NCBI GenBank assembly: GCA_027625915.1
Contig: JANTQA010000047.1
Coordinates: 15,748,001-15,812,000, forward strand
Reading direction: 5' to 3'
DNA: 64,000 bases
From: Anaeramoeba flamelloides
Taxonomy: Eukaryota > Metamonada > Anaeramoebidae
Below are positions 26,001 to 37,102 of the stretch, in pieces (position 1 is the first letter of the stretch; every line of letters starts with the position of its first letter). The position numbers were made by a program, and so were the translations under genes. The notes beneath the pieces were generated by a model that was not told the origin of the DNA, made no database searches, and worked only from the letters and a program-made list of their open reading frames with translations.

Positions 26001-29000
26001 GATTTTTCTAAAATCTGAAAATCATTTTTTTATCTTTTCGTTTTTGTTTTCATTTCTTTCATTGTTTGAATTACGTAATTTGTTTCGTTTGATCAAAATT
26101 TTTTTCAACCATTGAAATTAAGTTAAAGCCAAGTTGTTCCAAATAGAAGAACTCAAATAAAATTAGTTGGTAGTATCTAAACATTTGATCGATCAATATT
26201 CCTAATAGAATTTCAACAAATTTACTAATGTATTTTTTTGTTTTGCTCTCTCCAAAATTTTTAACACACCCATGATTTATTTGTATTGATAATTATTTAT
26301 TTATTGTTTTGTGAGTATTGTAATTTATAAACAAGTGTTAACATTTCAATTAGTGAATGGTTCTAATTTGGTAAATCTTCTTGAATTGATTAAATAAGTT
26401 TTTTTTTTCACAAATCGAATTTTGGTGTGTTAAAAATTTTGAATTGGGGTTTAGTTGAAAAAAAGATAAACAATCAAAAATAATGTGGTAAAGGAAAAAT
26501 TTCAATACTGACATTCGAATTGTAAGTGGATATTTGACCACTGGTCCATTACCGTTCTCTACAAAAAAGTATTTTATTCTTTTTATCAAATATTTTTCAA
26601 AAACGAATTTCGAATGATAAATTACCGATAAATGTTAAAATATTATATTTGATTCTATTTTATTCAAGAAATCTCAAGATTAATAAAATCCTAGGAGAAA
26701 AAATTCAATTTTAATTGAAATTTTTGATTGTAAAATTAGTACAAAATAATAACATATGTATAATTCATTACCATTCATATCTAAAAATATTAATTATAAA
26801 ATTCTTTTATAATCAATTTATTTTCTTTTTAAACTTTTGAAATTACAATTAATATAGATCTGAAGATTTCTCAACTCGAATCTGGAATTTTGATGAACGC
26901 GTTGAAAATACTATAAAAAATATTTCTGGGTGGAAATTACTTAATTGTAAAAATATTCAACCATCGCTAGTGAAATCTGGCGAATCGGCCACTGTAACAT
27001 ATTTGGATTGGAGTGTAAGATCTTCTTAATATTTGATCTTTTATTTTTATTTATTTAATTCAACCAATGGATACTAATATAAACTTTGTTTCAGTCAAAG
27101 TATTCCCAACATTTTTTTCAAATATTAATTATTTTTTATAATTGACCTTTGAAGATTAAAGAAGAAACAAGTAGAATATAACATATCAAAAGATAGTTGA
27201 TATATGTATAAAGTAAAACTAATAAATCAATATATATTCTTAGAAATTGAAAAACTAAAAATTCCGAAGGAAAGCAATAGAAGAAAAACAAAATAAAGTT
27301 CATATTGATTTTCAATTGAAGATCAAAGAAAATTACAATAGAAATAAATTTTAAACTCTTTTTCAAATAAAAGGATACAGAAATTTTCCAGAATTATTCA
27401 TAATTGAATCTAATTAATTGTAGGATCATTCTAAAATATAAAAAACCCCTTTAAAACATAAAAAAACACCCAACTGAATATTTAAAACTCATTACAACAA
27501 AACAATAACAATTAAAATTCAATATTTTAAAAATTGGTGTGCCCTTTTATTTGAAATGAGAAATCTTGTTTTGTAAATTGTAAAGAAAAAAAATTATCAA
27601 ATCAATAGCAACCTTTGAATACATTGAATTGGGGAAAAGGTTCTTTACAAGTTATTGATAATACTTTAAACTCCAACCGTTTGTTCTTTAAAGTCTCATT
27701 TTAAAGATAAAGTCACAATTCATCTAGGTCTTTTGTTGGGATTGTTTTTTTTCTCTATTCTCTCTTTTCTTTGTTCCATGAATCAATCCAATATTGGTCT
27801 TTCTTAATTCCTACATCTAGCTCATTTGAAATAAAACTTAATCTGTTTCCATTTTTATACTGTCAGATTATTTCCAAATTGTTTTCTTCTTTCTTGTTTT
27901 TCCATTTTCCAACTGTTCAATATCCAAAAATAAAAAAGCAAAAAATGAAAAAATGAATAATTAAAATGAAAATCACCAATAAGTAATTATCTTATCAACA
28001 TCAAATTCCACCGTATAGATGATTTGAGAGGTGTGCCCTTTTGTTTGAAAAAGAGTTTATATTATTAAATTTCCAAATTGAATTTTTTCATATTTTAGAA
28101 GAGTTTCTTGATTATTATCATTGGTATGAAAGTTTTTAATGGTTTTTTATAATTGTGAGGGGAAAAATCAAACCGTGATTTTGCGATTGGTAGTATTTTA
28201 TTACTTAAATTGTAGAAAATTCAAAATCTTGAAATCATCAATACTAAATATTTTTAAAAATTTATTCGAAACCCAATTTTAACATAAAAAGTTAAGTGGG
28301 AAATATTTCCACACTTAAAACAAGTTATAAAGTCTAATTTATCTCTAATTATGTTTGTTTCAATCCTAGACTATATTACCAAAGATTCCATCCAAATCAA
28401 CTAAACCTACTCTAATCTACCCTGGCAAATCATACCCTTCTTGAAAAGGGGATGTTTTAAAGTGCCAACAGCCATGAAATTTCAATGGAATTGGCTATTT
28501 TGAAAAAAATAAGAATTTTACTAATGTTGAAATTTGGCCAAATTGAAATTTAATAATTTTCCCGAAATAAATATTATTTTTTTAATAACCATTTTCACTG
28601 TTACAGTGACATTAGAATAACACGCTTTTTTTCTTGGTAACTATAGATCTTGAAATAAAAAAAAAATTTGAAAAAACAATTAAATATCAATAATACAAAT
28701 TGAAAAAATAAAAATAGAATATAAAAAAATGATTTCGATTTTGAAAATTTTCAAAATATAAATTTTTTTCTTCTTAATATCAATTCAAATCCCATCAACA
28801 TACGTGTTCACTCACCATAACAGCTACCCCACCCTTTGACTAGAAAATGGTTTATTTAAGATATTTCAATAAAAGCAGAGAAAATTTATTTTAAAATATA
28901 TTTATGAAAAGCAATTCTAATAAAAATTATTACTATATACAAAATTGCTATTCGTCGTTTATTGATTCTTAATAATAATTTAATTTGTTTGTTCGTATGG

Positions 29001-30430
29001 CATCACATAAATAAAGGATATTAAAGTTTCTGATCTCGATTTTATCATGTTATTTTTTTAGGTGTGAAAATTGGAGATTATTATTTTCTTTTTTTTCGAA
29101 AAAAATTTTTTCCAAAGAAGTTTAATCTTGATGAATTTTCAAAGAGAAGGAAAATTTATTACTGGATTTTATTGTTTAAAAAAACAGTTTATGTATTTTA
29201 TCATATTGCTCGTTTTTTATTGAAATTGGTCGTACATTGTTTTCACCAAAAAAAGTGCTATTTTTTTTTTTTTTGGGAAATATTTTAAAGGAACATATTT
29301 TGAAATTTAAACAATAGTATCTGATTCAGTTAGTAGTAATATCCATCTTAATTTTATATTTATCAATTTAAGAATAGAAATACTTGAAAAGAGAATATTA
29401 TTTGAAATATCTAAAAAAAAATAAAAAGCCACACTTTTTTGGAAATACCTTATTATTGAAAAAATATCTTCCTCATTTTTCTTTTCTTTCTTTCTTTTTT
29501 TATTTATTTTTTGTAAACTTCATTTTATGATATATGTTTTTTTTCTCAATTAAATTCATAAAAAAAACAAAATAATAAATTTCAAATTAATAGCCAGTTG
29601 GACAATATTTAGCAATTGGATATTTTAATGGAGAAATTAGTATAACTTCTTCCAATGGAAATTTATTATTTCAATTGTGTCAGCATAATGGACCTATTTT
29701 TGGATTAAAATGGAATTCAAATGGGAAATATTTATTAAGTGGATCAATTGATAACAAAGTAATTGTTTGGGATATTGAGATACAAAAGCCAAAGAATATT
29801 TATTTACATCACAAGGGGGTAATAATGGATTTAGATTGGAAAGATGATCGAACTTTTGCAACTTGTTCTGAAGATAAAACAATTTCAATTTGTGATGTTG
29901 GTAATCCACAGCCATTAAAACTGTTTAGAGCTCATTCGCAATGTATAACAAGCATTAGATGGTCACCAAATGGAAAGTTTTTAGCTTCTTGTTCAGATGA
30001 TTCAATAATTAAAATTTGGAATATTAATAAAGAAAAAAGCATACTTGAGTTGAAGGAGCATGAAAACGAAATATTATCACTAGAATGGTCAAACACCGGA
30101 CCAGGTACAAATTATCCTAATTCTAAACTTATACTTGGAACGTCTTCCTTAGACCTTTCGGTGAAAATTTGGGATATTGAAACTGGTAGAAGTAAGCACA
30201 CACTTAGAAAGCACCTGGAACCCGTTGAAAATATTTCATTCAGTCCAAACGGGAAAATGTTGGCAACCGTTTCTTTAGATTCTTGGGTTCATATATGGGA
30301 CCAAAAAAAGGGTAGTATTTTAAAATCTTTCCAAGCTCCAAAGCCGTTACTTGCAGTCGATTGGAACAAGTCTGGAGATAAACTTGCAGTGACTTCAAGA
30401 GATGGTCTTGTTTATATCTTACAACTTTAA
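20088..30430 (+). CDS. TBL1: LisH-WD40 co-repressor, TBL1/TBLR1 family (5 exons)
   Basis: Homologue of TBL1X/TBLR1 (yeast Sif2, plant HOS15), a subunit of histone-deacetylase co-repressor complexes in the nucleus. Exons: 20088-20697, 20875-21047, 23629-23675, 26858-27014 and 29594-30430, about 607 residues. The LisH motif is at residues 137-168, continuing into LLISLIQKGLKYLELETEI as in TBLR1. A charged linker in exon 2 leads to GHTSNV and then eight WD40 blades, including SEDFSTRIWNF, CQHNGPIFGLKWNSNGKYLL, the family-specific TGPGTN insertion in blade 6 and a final VDWNKSGDKLAVTSRDG. Unusual is a 130-residue Asn/Gln/Thr-rich N-terminal extension ahead of LisH. Introns 2-4 are 2.58, 3.18 and 2.58 kb, packed with repeats. 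The exon 1/2 junction (20698 donor, 20874 acceptor) is the least certain; an alternative is 20694 with 20861. Confidence 0.92.
21412..21878. mobile_element. TA-flanked MITE, family B copy 2 (TBL1 intron 2)
   Basis: Left end CAGTGATGTAAAAACCCGTG, right-end complement CAGTGGCGTAAATAGCCCAT, flanked by TA, 467 bp. It is the inverted counterpart of 9221-9716. For example, the segment with CTACAGTCAGCCAATATTTA near 21800 is complementary to the segment near 9285. Confidence 0.8.
21881..22200. mobile_element. Partial family F element (TBL1 intron 2)
   Basis: Begins at the TA shared with the preceding MITE and follows the same order of blocks as the elements at 61957 and 63049: an AATATGTGTACAAA start, a CTTTTTCCAATACAACAT block, ATGGTATACCTAAGGTTCAA and GGGAACATTACTGAAAA. 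The right end is not clear. Confidence 0.6.
22945..23570. repeat. Family D repeat, copy 1 (TBL1 intron 2)
   Basis: The left end has ATTCCAAAAAAGTGGAAC and the right end CTTTTTTGAAAATAGCTTAA, roughly complementary ends. The interior matches copy 2 at about 23795-24385 in the same direction (ACGACCAATTTCAATAAAAA, AAAATCGAGATCA, TTTAATATCTTTTATTTAA) and copy 3 at about 28900-29450 in inverted orientation. No conserved frame is present. Confidence 0.65.
23795..24385. repeat. Family D repeat, copy 2 (TBL1 intron 3)
   Basis: Direct copy of 22945-23570 on the other side of the 47 bp exon 3, with shared blocks such as ACGACCAATTTCAATAAAAA near 24000 and GGAAATAGCTTAATT at the right end. The copies are diverged, so the insertions or duplication are not very recent. 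Confidence 0.65.
24760..25640. repeat. Hairpin-module repeat (copy 4, the largest array)
   Basis: An 880 bp array in TBL1 intron 3. It contains the arms GAATTTAAAAGAATTGAG / CTCAATTCTTTTGAATTT around 24790-24845, cores TAGGCACTCTACGGCACT (24850) and AGGCACTTTACGGCACT (25030), several CGTTAGGTTTTTTT modules and several GAAGTGTTCTAGG / CCTAGAACACTT modules in both orientations. It is highly self-complementary. Confidence 0.75.
25641..26600. repeat. Shared tail following hairpin repeat (copy 4), with transposon-related and tRNA-like parts
   Basis: The block ATTCGAATTAGAGATATTG near 25668, the GATTTCTTCAAAGAAACGA block near 25824 and the terminal segment near 26485-26560 occur in the same order in the tail at 52570-52930. 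In this copy the middle (about 26020-26460) is an added segment related to the core of the TTAA elements at 38.6 and 43.3 kb. It includes an inverted repeat pair AAAATTTTTAACACACC (26257) and GGTGTGTTAAAAATTTT (26424). Confidence 0.55.
26482..26562 (-). other. Degenerate tRNA-like segment (copy 1)
   Basis: On the minus strand this reads GGTAATGGACCAGTGG, then CCACTTACAATTC, then GTCAGTATTGAAAT, which lie at the spacing of a tRNA D-arm/A-box, anticodon loop CTTACAA (UAC, valine) and T-arm/B-box. The stems are mostly broken. The aligned segment at 52848-52925 keeps better pairing. Interpreted as a tRNA-derived (SINE-like) relic, not a working tRNA. Confidence 0.25.
27081..28853. mobile_element. 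Family A-related element filling most of TBL1 intron 4
   Basis: The left end AACTTTGTTTCAGTCAAAG (27081, after TA) and the right-end complement AACCATTTTCTAGTCAAAGG (ending before TA at 28854) match the family A termini at 1428-2119. The interior near both ends matches family A. The middle (about 27440-28500) is extra sequence with a direct repeat pair GGTGTGCCCTTTT (27536, 28030), suggesting one or more later insertions. Confidence 0.55.
28900..29450. repeat. Family D repeat, copy 3, inverted (TBL1 intron 4)
   Basis: Reverse-orientation match to the repeats at 22945 and 23795: TTATTGAAATTGGTCGTACA near 29217 and ATTAAAGTTTCTGATCTCGA near 29020 are complements of blocks there. The right end has CACACTTTTTTGGAAATACC. 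Confidence 0.6.
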
Positions 30431-30957
30431 TATTATTTTTTTAATTTTTTATATTTTGATTTTTGACTATTCCTTATCCAATCACTATTAATTTATTTTT
30501 GATTTTTATTTTTAAAAAAAAGTTTTTTTCAATTATTTTATACTATTACTTTGAAAAATTCTCTAATGAAAAATAATCATTAAAAAAAATAAAATTATAT
30601 GCTGACATAGAGATATAATTTAATTTAATTGTTTAATGAATATAATAAAATTCTTATTTTTTTTTTTATTTAATATATGCTTTTTTTTAAATGATCAAAA
30701 TACATTTCACCATTATTTTAATATCATATTATGTTTTACAAGATTTGTTTTTTTTTAAATATTTTGTTTAAAAATAAAAATTCTGATATCAACATACTAA
30801 TTTTTATAATTTCAATAAATAAAGACAGACTCTTATAAGTTTAAATAAACATACCAAATTGAAATAGTTTTAATTTTAAAACAGAGATAAAGAAAATATT
30901 TATGGTTTATCATTTTTTTTTCTCCTTTTAATTCTTGAAATAAATCTTTTACATCCA
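30431..30957. other. 3' flank of the TBL1 gene
   Basis: AT-rich sequence with T runs. No gene or recognisable repeat boundary. Confidence 0.45.
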
Positions 30958-31560
30958 AGACTATTTTTCAGTTAAAGGGGTTTAGTTTTAATGAGATGAA
31001 TTCCATGTATTTAAAGGGTTTGAGATGATAGGTTAGAAAAAAATTTAGATTTTCGAAATTTTGAAAATTGAAATCTTTTTTTTATATTCTATTTTTATTT
31101 TTTCAATTTGTATTATTGATATTAAATTGTTTTTTCAAATTTTTTTTTTATTTCAAGATCAATAGTTACCAAGAAAAAAAAAGTGTTATATTAATGTTAC
31201 TGAAAGAGTGAAAATGATATTAGAGAAATAATATTTATTTCTATTGGAATTTTATTTCGATCATCAATTGGAGAGCAAAATGAAAATTGTTGTTGTTTTT
31301 CTTAATATTTCCCATCAGAATTTGGGTTTTTCAATTTTGAAGACAATTCATTGGTTTAATATTTTTACTTCTAATGGATATCAACTATTCTCGAATTTGC
31401 ATTATTCTACTTATTTCTTTTTTGTCCCTCATAGGTCAATTATAAAAAATATTGGTATTTGTAAATATTTTGTTAGACACTTGTTAAAAAAAAAGTTTAC
31501 ACAAGAAAAATGAAAAAATAATTTTGATTTCCTAAATTAAGATCATTTTTTTTTTAGTCT
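30958..31560. mobile_element. Family A element, third copy
   Basis: Left end GACTATTTTTCAGTTAAAGG with the same downstream blocks as 1428-2119: a CATGTATTTAAAGGGTTTG segment, TTTCAAGATCAATAGTTACC near 31152 and a CTCATAGGTCAATTATA block near 31428. The right end is not sharply defined. A short plus-strand frame at 31244-31513 lies inside and has no family match. Confidence 0.6.
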
Positions 31561-31816
31561 GTATTATTATTGTTAATTTCTTATTTTAGGATCAGTGTTT
31601 AATACCCCAATTTCAAAAAATATAAAAAAATTTTTGTTAAATTTCCTTTTTTTTTAAATTTGAGGATCTAAAAAATTAACATTTTCAAACTCATTTCAAA
31701 AATCAACAAATTTGCAATATTTTTTTTTAGAATTTATTTTACTAGAATCTGAATATTGTGCCTTAATTGGAAATTTTCCCGTGTCTTTGTTTTGAACAAA
31801 GTTTTTTTGTATTTAA

Positions 31817-32569
31817 GGGATTAGCGTCTACAAAGGAGAAACCTAAAATCAAAGCATATTGTTATTAAATGTAACCACATCAGTGCTACATAGTTCAAAT
31901 GTCTCTAAAAAATCAATTAGTAAAGTAGTAATATTTGATCTTATCAATTAAAAATGATCTATGTATTAGTAAAAACCCAACAATTTCAGAAAAAAATCTG
32001 CATTTCTCCACAAATTTAAAGGTTGAATTATCAATATCCAGACTGCAAAGTTGCAAAATATCTTTCTTAAATTTGCAGGCGAAATGTAGAGTAGTTGTTA
32101 AAAAATTCAATTTTTTTCAAAAAAATAAATAATTAACCAATAGATTTTTTTGAAAAATTATTTCACAAATCTTGAAAAATATATTGTTTTTACAATTAGA
32201 TCTATAAAAAGGAAACAAAACTAATCAGTCTTTGGGTTTGTATGTTGTTGATTATTGAATTAATCTTTGAAATTAAAAAATTGAATAAATATTTACTTTT
32301 TGAAGTTCTAAATATGAATTATTAAATACCAGAAATACTATTATTTTGAGTTTCTATTTTTAGATTTGGAAAAGCAATGCTAAAAAAAATTTTTTTAAAA
32401 TGAATAAATTTTTAATAGTGATCATTTAGTAGAAAATGTACTAATTTATTGTGCAATAGGATTTAAAATAGATTTTTCAGAAGCTATTTGAGCCATGGTG
32501 TACTAATATCATTTACACCCAATTGCAACGTACTTTGATTATAGAGAAATCTATGGTGACGCTAATCCC
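31817..32569. mobile_element. TTAA-flanked non-autonomous element, family H copy 1
   Basis: Ends are GGGATTAGCGTC (left) and GACGCTAATCCC (right), a perfect 12 bp inverted repeat. Each is directly flanked by TTAA (31813-31816 and 32570-32573), the target duplication of piggyBac-superfamily transposons. The 753 bp interior carries no transposase. It matches 61808-63040, which carries an extra insertion. Confidence 0.85.
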
Positions 32570-32894
32570 TTAAATCAATAAAATTCTATATTGAAAACAA
32601 GTATAAAAAATTTAAAAAATGGAAATAGAACTGAATAATGGAAAGGATTTTTTGGAAATTTTCAGTAACAGTAATGCTTCATTAAAATTAAAAAGATAAA
32701 ATTTTAATTTCATATTCCATTCAGTGGTTTAATAAATTTACTTCTTTCCAATATCAAACTAGAATAAAATTCTTTCCTATAATTGTGGGTATTTAATTTT
32801 CATTATTTTGTGATTGGCATATTTTTAATACACAACAATTGAGTAAAAAAATAAAATTCAAATTAATAACGTTTATTTTAAAAGCACGTTTTGA
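32570..32894. other. Intergenic, 3' of the CENP-M gene
   Basis: AT-rich; no feature recognised. Confidence 0.4.
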
Positions 32895-33383
32895 CTAAAT
32901 ATTTTCAAGAGCAAGAGTTGAAGGAACTGTTTCGAATTCTAAACACTTGAACAATAGACCACCACCTAAAAATAAAATAGAATTTTCTATTAATTTACAA
33001 ACTTTGATTGTTTCATTTTCAAGATCCTCCTCTGACAAACATGAGATTATGGGAATTGAATATGTTGTTGCAATTTCTGTAATGTTTTCAAAACTTACAG
33101 CCCTATTCTTAGTGTTGTGATCGTCAACCCAAATACAAACATTCCCTGTTGACAAAAGCTCGAGATCTATTTGAGGCAGTGTTTCCACCACCCAATTAAA
33201 GCTTACCAAATTCTCAGAGTTGATAACAAAAAGAATAAAATCTATCTTTGGTCTGCGTTTGTTTTCCACCAAGGGCAAAAGAGATGTGCTTCTTATGTGA
33301 ACAGAATATCCAAATTCTTTTGGTGCGATTTTGCTAATAGATTGTGAGAGTTTGTTTTTTTGTTCTTCATCAACACCTGCTAA
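32895..33383 (-). CDS. CENPM: Centromere protein M homologue (5' exon not found)
   Basis: CENP-M is a small-GTPase-like fold without GTPase activity that stabilises the CENP-H/I/K/M module of the inner kinetochore. The exon runs from an acceptor AG at 33384-33385, preceded by a pyrimidine tract, to TAG at 32895 and encodes 162 residues. These begin LAGVDEEQKNKLSQSI, then YSVHIRSTSLLPLVENKRRP, KIDFILFVINSENLVSFN, GNVCIWVD, EIATTYSIPIISC and VCKLIENSILFLGGG. Order and spacing follow animal CENP-M (LLVGTED, RPRIDLIVFVVN, GKVCFLATG, LAHTYQSPLLYC). No P-loop GxxxxGK[ST] is visible, as expected. About 20 N-terminal residues must lie in an upstream exon; no in-frame ATG occurs between the acceptor and an upstream TAA. 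A weakly similar small GTPase is the alternative, but the landmarks favour CENP-M. Confidence 0.75.
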   Translation of the reverse strand, partial: LAGVDEEQKNKLSQSISKIAPKEFGYSVHIRSTSLLPLVENKRRPKIDFILFVINSENLVSFNWVVETLPQIDLELLSTGNVCIWVDDHNTKNRAVSFENITEIATTYSIPIISCLSEEDLENETIKVCKLIENSILFLGGGLLFKCLEFETVPSTLALENI

Positions 33384-33649
33384 CTTTATTGAGAAGAACC
33401 ATAAATAAGAAAAAGAAAAAGAAAAAGAAAAAGATTACAGAGTTTGAATTTTTTTTTTGTTAAAGTTTCTTCTTTCAAAACGAAAGGAAAGGAAAGGATC
33501 GAAAATTGTGTTTAGAAACAAATTACAAGAATTGTTGAATAAATTTTGCCACTACTTAAAGGCTGGAATGTTTTTTTCAGGCTCATAAATAGAGCTAAAT
33601 TTTTGAAACAAAAGTTTAAAAAAATGAAAAAAAATAGTATTAATCATTA

Positions 33650-34085
33650 CAAGAATAGCACAAAAATTATAGTCACTTTTTTTACTTGATAACCTTTTGT
33701 TTTTTTGAATTTATTTCAAATTTTGAAAGAAATTAAAAGATCATAATTCAACAACTTTCAATTAAAAGTTTTTACAAGTTAAACTGTTAATAACCTGTAA
33801 TTTAAACAACTTTCCAATTTTTGGTTTCCATAAAAAGAGTTTCAAATTATTGAAAGTTTACAAATATTTTTCTTTGAGATAACTTTCAAAAATTTCAATT
33901 AAATTCAAAATGTAATCTTTTGTTAATTATTATTTTTTACCCTTTTTTTTGGCTGATAAAAGTTTGTATCAAGAATTTGAAATTTGAAAAAATATGAAAG
34001 AATATCAGAGACGGAAATCTTGCAGACTGTCAGTCTGAAAGTTCGAAAAAGTCTTGAAAGTATTTGTATGGATTGTGCTATTCTT
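33650..34085. mobile_element. MITE family E, copy 1
   Basis: The left end CAAGAATAGCACAA is complementary to the right end TTGTGCTATTCTT; length is 436 bp, the same as the copy at 61361-61796. The two share long identical stretches, for example GGTTTCCATAAAAAGAG and TTTGAGATAACTTTC blocks. It lies upstream of the CENP-M exon, probably in its first intron. The minus-strand frame spanning it (33923-34192) is repeat sequence. Confidence 0.75.
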
Positions 34086-35481
34086 TTCATGGTGACTTGA
34101 TCCTGAAAAAACCTTACAAAAGCATAAAAAAGTACAATAAATCCAAAAATTGTGAAACTGAAAAAAAAACTGAAAACGAAAATTAAGATCAACTAATTAA
34201 AGAGACAATAAAAAGATTAAAGACGAATTGGATGATTTAACACAATAACAGGGATTTTTATTTGTATCTTTTGGCATGAGTTTTTCTCTGATTGATGATT
34301 TTTATTCAAAACATTTGATTATAAATTTAACTTGTTTTGAGAATCTTCAAAGAAAATAAATTATCCACAAAAACAAAAAGAAGATTTAAATTGTATTGGT
34401 TGATTTGATTGATAATAATGAATTCGATTTTTCAATAAAGTTATTTTGTTTCTTCTTTTCAAATGATTTTTTATTTCTTTGACAGTTTTTTGGAGTCAAA
34501 TAAAAAAACAAATTTAATTAAGGTATCAGTCTCTTGAAAACAACAAGACAAAATTTCAATAGTTTTATTGAAAATATACTCTACCTTCAAATTTTATCAA
34601 TGCCAAGTGCCCAATTATTCTGATTGACTAAGAAACCCAACAAAAAAAAAACTTTGTAGATCAAATTTTTTAATCCAGTTTTTCGGAACTTGAAAACATT
34701 TAAATTCACCTGATTTCTTGCATTATAAAAATATTTTACCTAGTTGATTATCCTTTCCATCCTTACTATATAATACCAAGTCTTTGCTGCCAGGAATATT
34801 AATCTAAAGTGTATTATTCAATTTTTAAGTTAATTCTTTTGGCTAACTAAAACATTTTTTTGATACAACCAATTGAAATATAACTATATTGATTTATGAA
34901 GAGTAGTTATAATTATTGAAGTTTTAAAGGGCCTAAAAAATTATACCAAAGTTTACCATGAAATTGTGTTTTTGTAAAAAAGATGAAATTTGATTTTTTA
35001 AATAAAATTTTATTGAAGATATTTGGGAATTTAATAATTTGATCCTCCAATATAAAAAATCAATTTTCTTCTGCCAAAAATGATTTAAATTGATAAAATA
35101 TTACTTTTGAACCAGAATAAACCCAAACATTTTGTTCAAAAAAAAAGCTTAAAATTGTAAATTCTTTTTATAATTTTATTCGTTTTTTTAAAACCTGAAA
35201 AATAAAAAACGTTTTTTAAACTTTAGATATAATATAAATCATTGGCTTAATCGATATAAATTTCATTGATAAACATTTGTTAAGCTTCAATCATATTTTT
35301 ATTTGTTTAATCTCATATATCCCATTAATTCAATTAGCTGAGATTTAAAATGTAAGATTAAATAATAAGGAAGAATAACAAAATATAATTTGGAACAAAA
35401 TGAAAATCAATAATTTCAAAACAAAAACATTAAAAATATGAAACACACATTTCAAAATTAACTTAATTATTTTTCAGAATA
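34086..35481. other. Intergenic AT-rich region
   Basis: No gene recognised. The missing first exon of the CENP-M gene may lie here or inside the preceding repeat, but I could not identify it. Confidence 0.4.
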
Positions 35482-35678
35482 CAGTCAGTTCCACTTTTAA
35501 GGCACAAACTTTTAAAAGAAATTTAAGGCACAAAAACATTTCAAATTAAGAAACAAAATTTGCAATATTTTTTTTTTAGAATTTATTTTACTAGAATTTG
35601 AATATTGTGCCTTAATTTCTGATTATATTGTACCTTAAATTTCCGTGAAAGTTTGTACCTTAAAAGTGTAACTGACTG
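35482..35678. mobile_element. Compact 197 bp TA-flanked MITE, family G copy 1
   Basis: Left end CAGTCAGTTCCACTTTTAAG; right-end complement CAGTCAGTTACACTTTTAAG. Both are flanked by TA. The interior holds repeated AAGGCACAA / TTGTGCCTTAA blocks, so nearly the whole element is palindromic. It matches 36911-37102, and a fragment lies near 31710-31772. Confidence 0.85.
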
Positions 35679-36910
35679 TATTTTTATTGGAAATATGTTT
35701 CAAACACTAGATAATATAATTGTTTGTAATTTTTTTTTTTTTTTTTTTTTGGGTTTATTACTTTTTTTATAAATTTAAATCCTGCCAGGAACAAGTTTTA
35801 GTTTAGTTTTTTTGTATTATTCTTTGAGATTGTTTATCAATTTTTTATTTATATAACCATCTATTAAGTTAGAATATTTTTGAGTTGGTTCAGATAAAAA
35901 TCTTTTTCGATTAAAGGTAACTAGTGTTATTTAAGAAATAAAACACATTATATATATATATATATATATAAGCTCCATCCAAAAATGTGGGGCAAAAAAA
36001 TTTCCATCAATATAAGAATAAATTCTTTATTCAGTTATTAAACTCAAAACTTTAGACAAAAAAAAAACGAAGCCATTAATAATAATAAAACTCTTGATTA
36101 AAATTTGTGTTTATTGATCAAAGTTCGAAGAATAAAAAATAAAAATAAAAAAAAAAAAATTGCCCCTAATTTTTGGAAAAATATCCAAAATAAGTAATGT
36201 CTATTTAACAATTAATAGTTCGATCTTTTTTTCAATTTTTTTTTTGATAATGTGTAAAATCATACTTCAATATATTTTTGATTTGATCTTTAGATTTTTT
36301 GTTTTTCATTTGATCATTAACTTTTTGTTTTACCCATTAACTTTTTTTGTGTTTTTTTTTTTTATTTTTTTTTTTTTTTAAAACATTTAAAAAAAGCAAA
36401 CTGAATGAAAAAAAAAAAAAAAAAAACCTTTTTATTTTTTCTTTTTTTTTTGTTTATCTCACCTCTTTAATTGAAGTGTACAACTGTTCTGAGCAATTTT
36501 TCCACCAAAGTCCATCGAAGTCAACTCAATTGTTTAGAATCAAAAGAATTTTTGGTTGATTTCTTATCACATCTCTTCTGAACTTTGTTAAATTTTGGAA
36601 AATAATAATAACAAAGTAAAAAAGAAAAAAATGAAGAATTCGAAAAAATAATGAAATGAGAAATTTTACTCTATTATTTTTTCAAAATTAAAAATTTTGC
36701 AAAATAATTTTAATTCAAAAAAAAATATTTAGAATCCATTAATAAAACTTCAAAATACAAGAAATTAAGTATGATATGTTAAAAAACATATTATTGTTGT
36801 ACATTTTGTATAATTGAATTAATATTAAGAAATAATTATTGAAATAAAAAATGCCCTATATTATTGGAAATAGCTTATATATATATATATATATATATAT
36901 ATTTAAACAA
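35679..36910. other. Intergenic, microsatellites
   Basis: (TA)n tracts at about 35949-35970 and 36877-36902, and long T and A runs at 35730-35750 and 36350-36425. The short frames at 36160-36559 are homopolymer-driven. No gene. Confidence 0.5.
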
Positions 36911-37102
36911 CAAGTTCCACTTTTAAGATACAAATTTCAGTAAAATGTAAGGCACAATAAAAAACTCATATAAAAGCACATTTTTTGGCATTTTTTTTTT
37001 CACAAATGTTTTTACTAGAATTTGTATTTTGTGCCTTAATTTGTGATTTTTGTTGTTCCTTAAATTTTGTTAAAAGTTTGGATCTTAAAAGTGGAGCTGA
37101 AT
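36911..37102. mobile_element. MITE family G copy 2
   Basis: CAAGTTCCACTTTTAAGATA at the left, and TCTTAAAAGTGGAGCTGA at the right. The interior GTGCCTTAATTTGTGATTT aligns with 35610-35635. Ends are more decayed than in copy 1. Confidence 0.7.

Noticed and set aside
33923-34192. Minus-strand 89-residue frame as the missing first CENP-M exon
   Set aside because: It lies in a MITE that recurs at 61361-61796 and its sequence is membrane-like homopolymer translation with no CENP-M resemblance.
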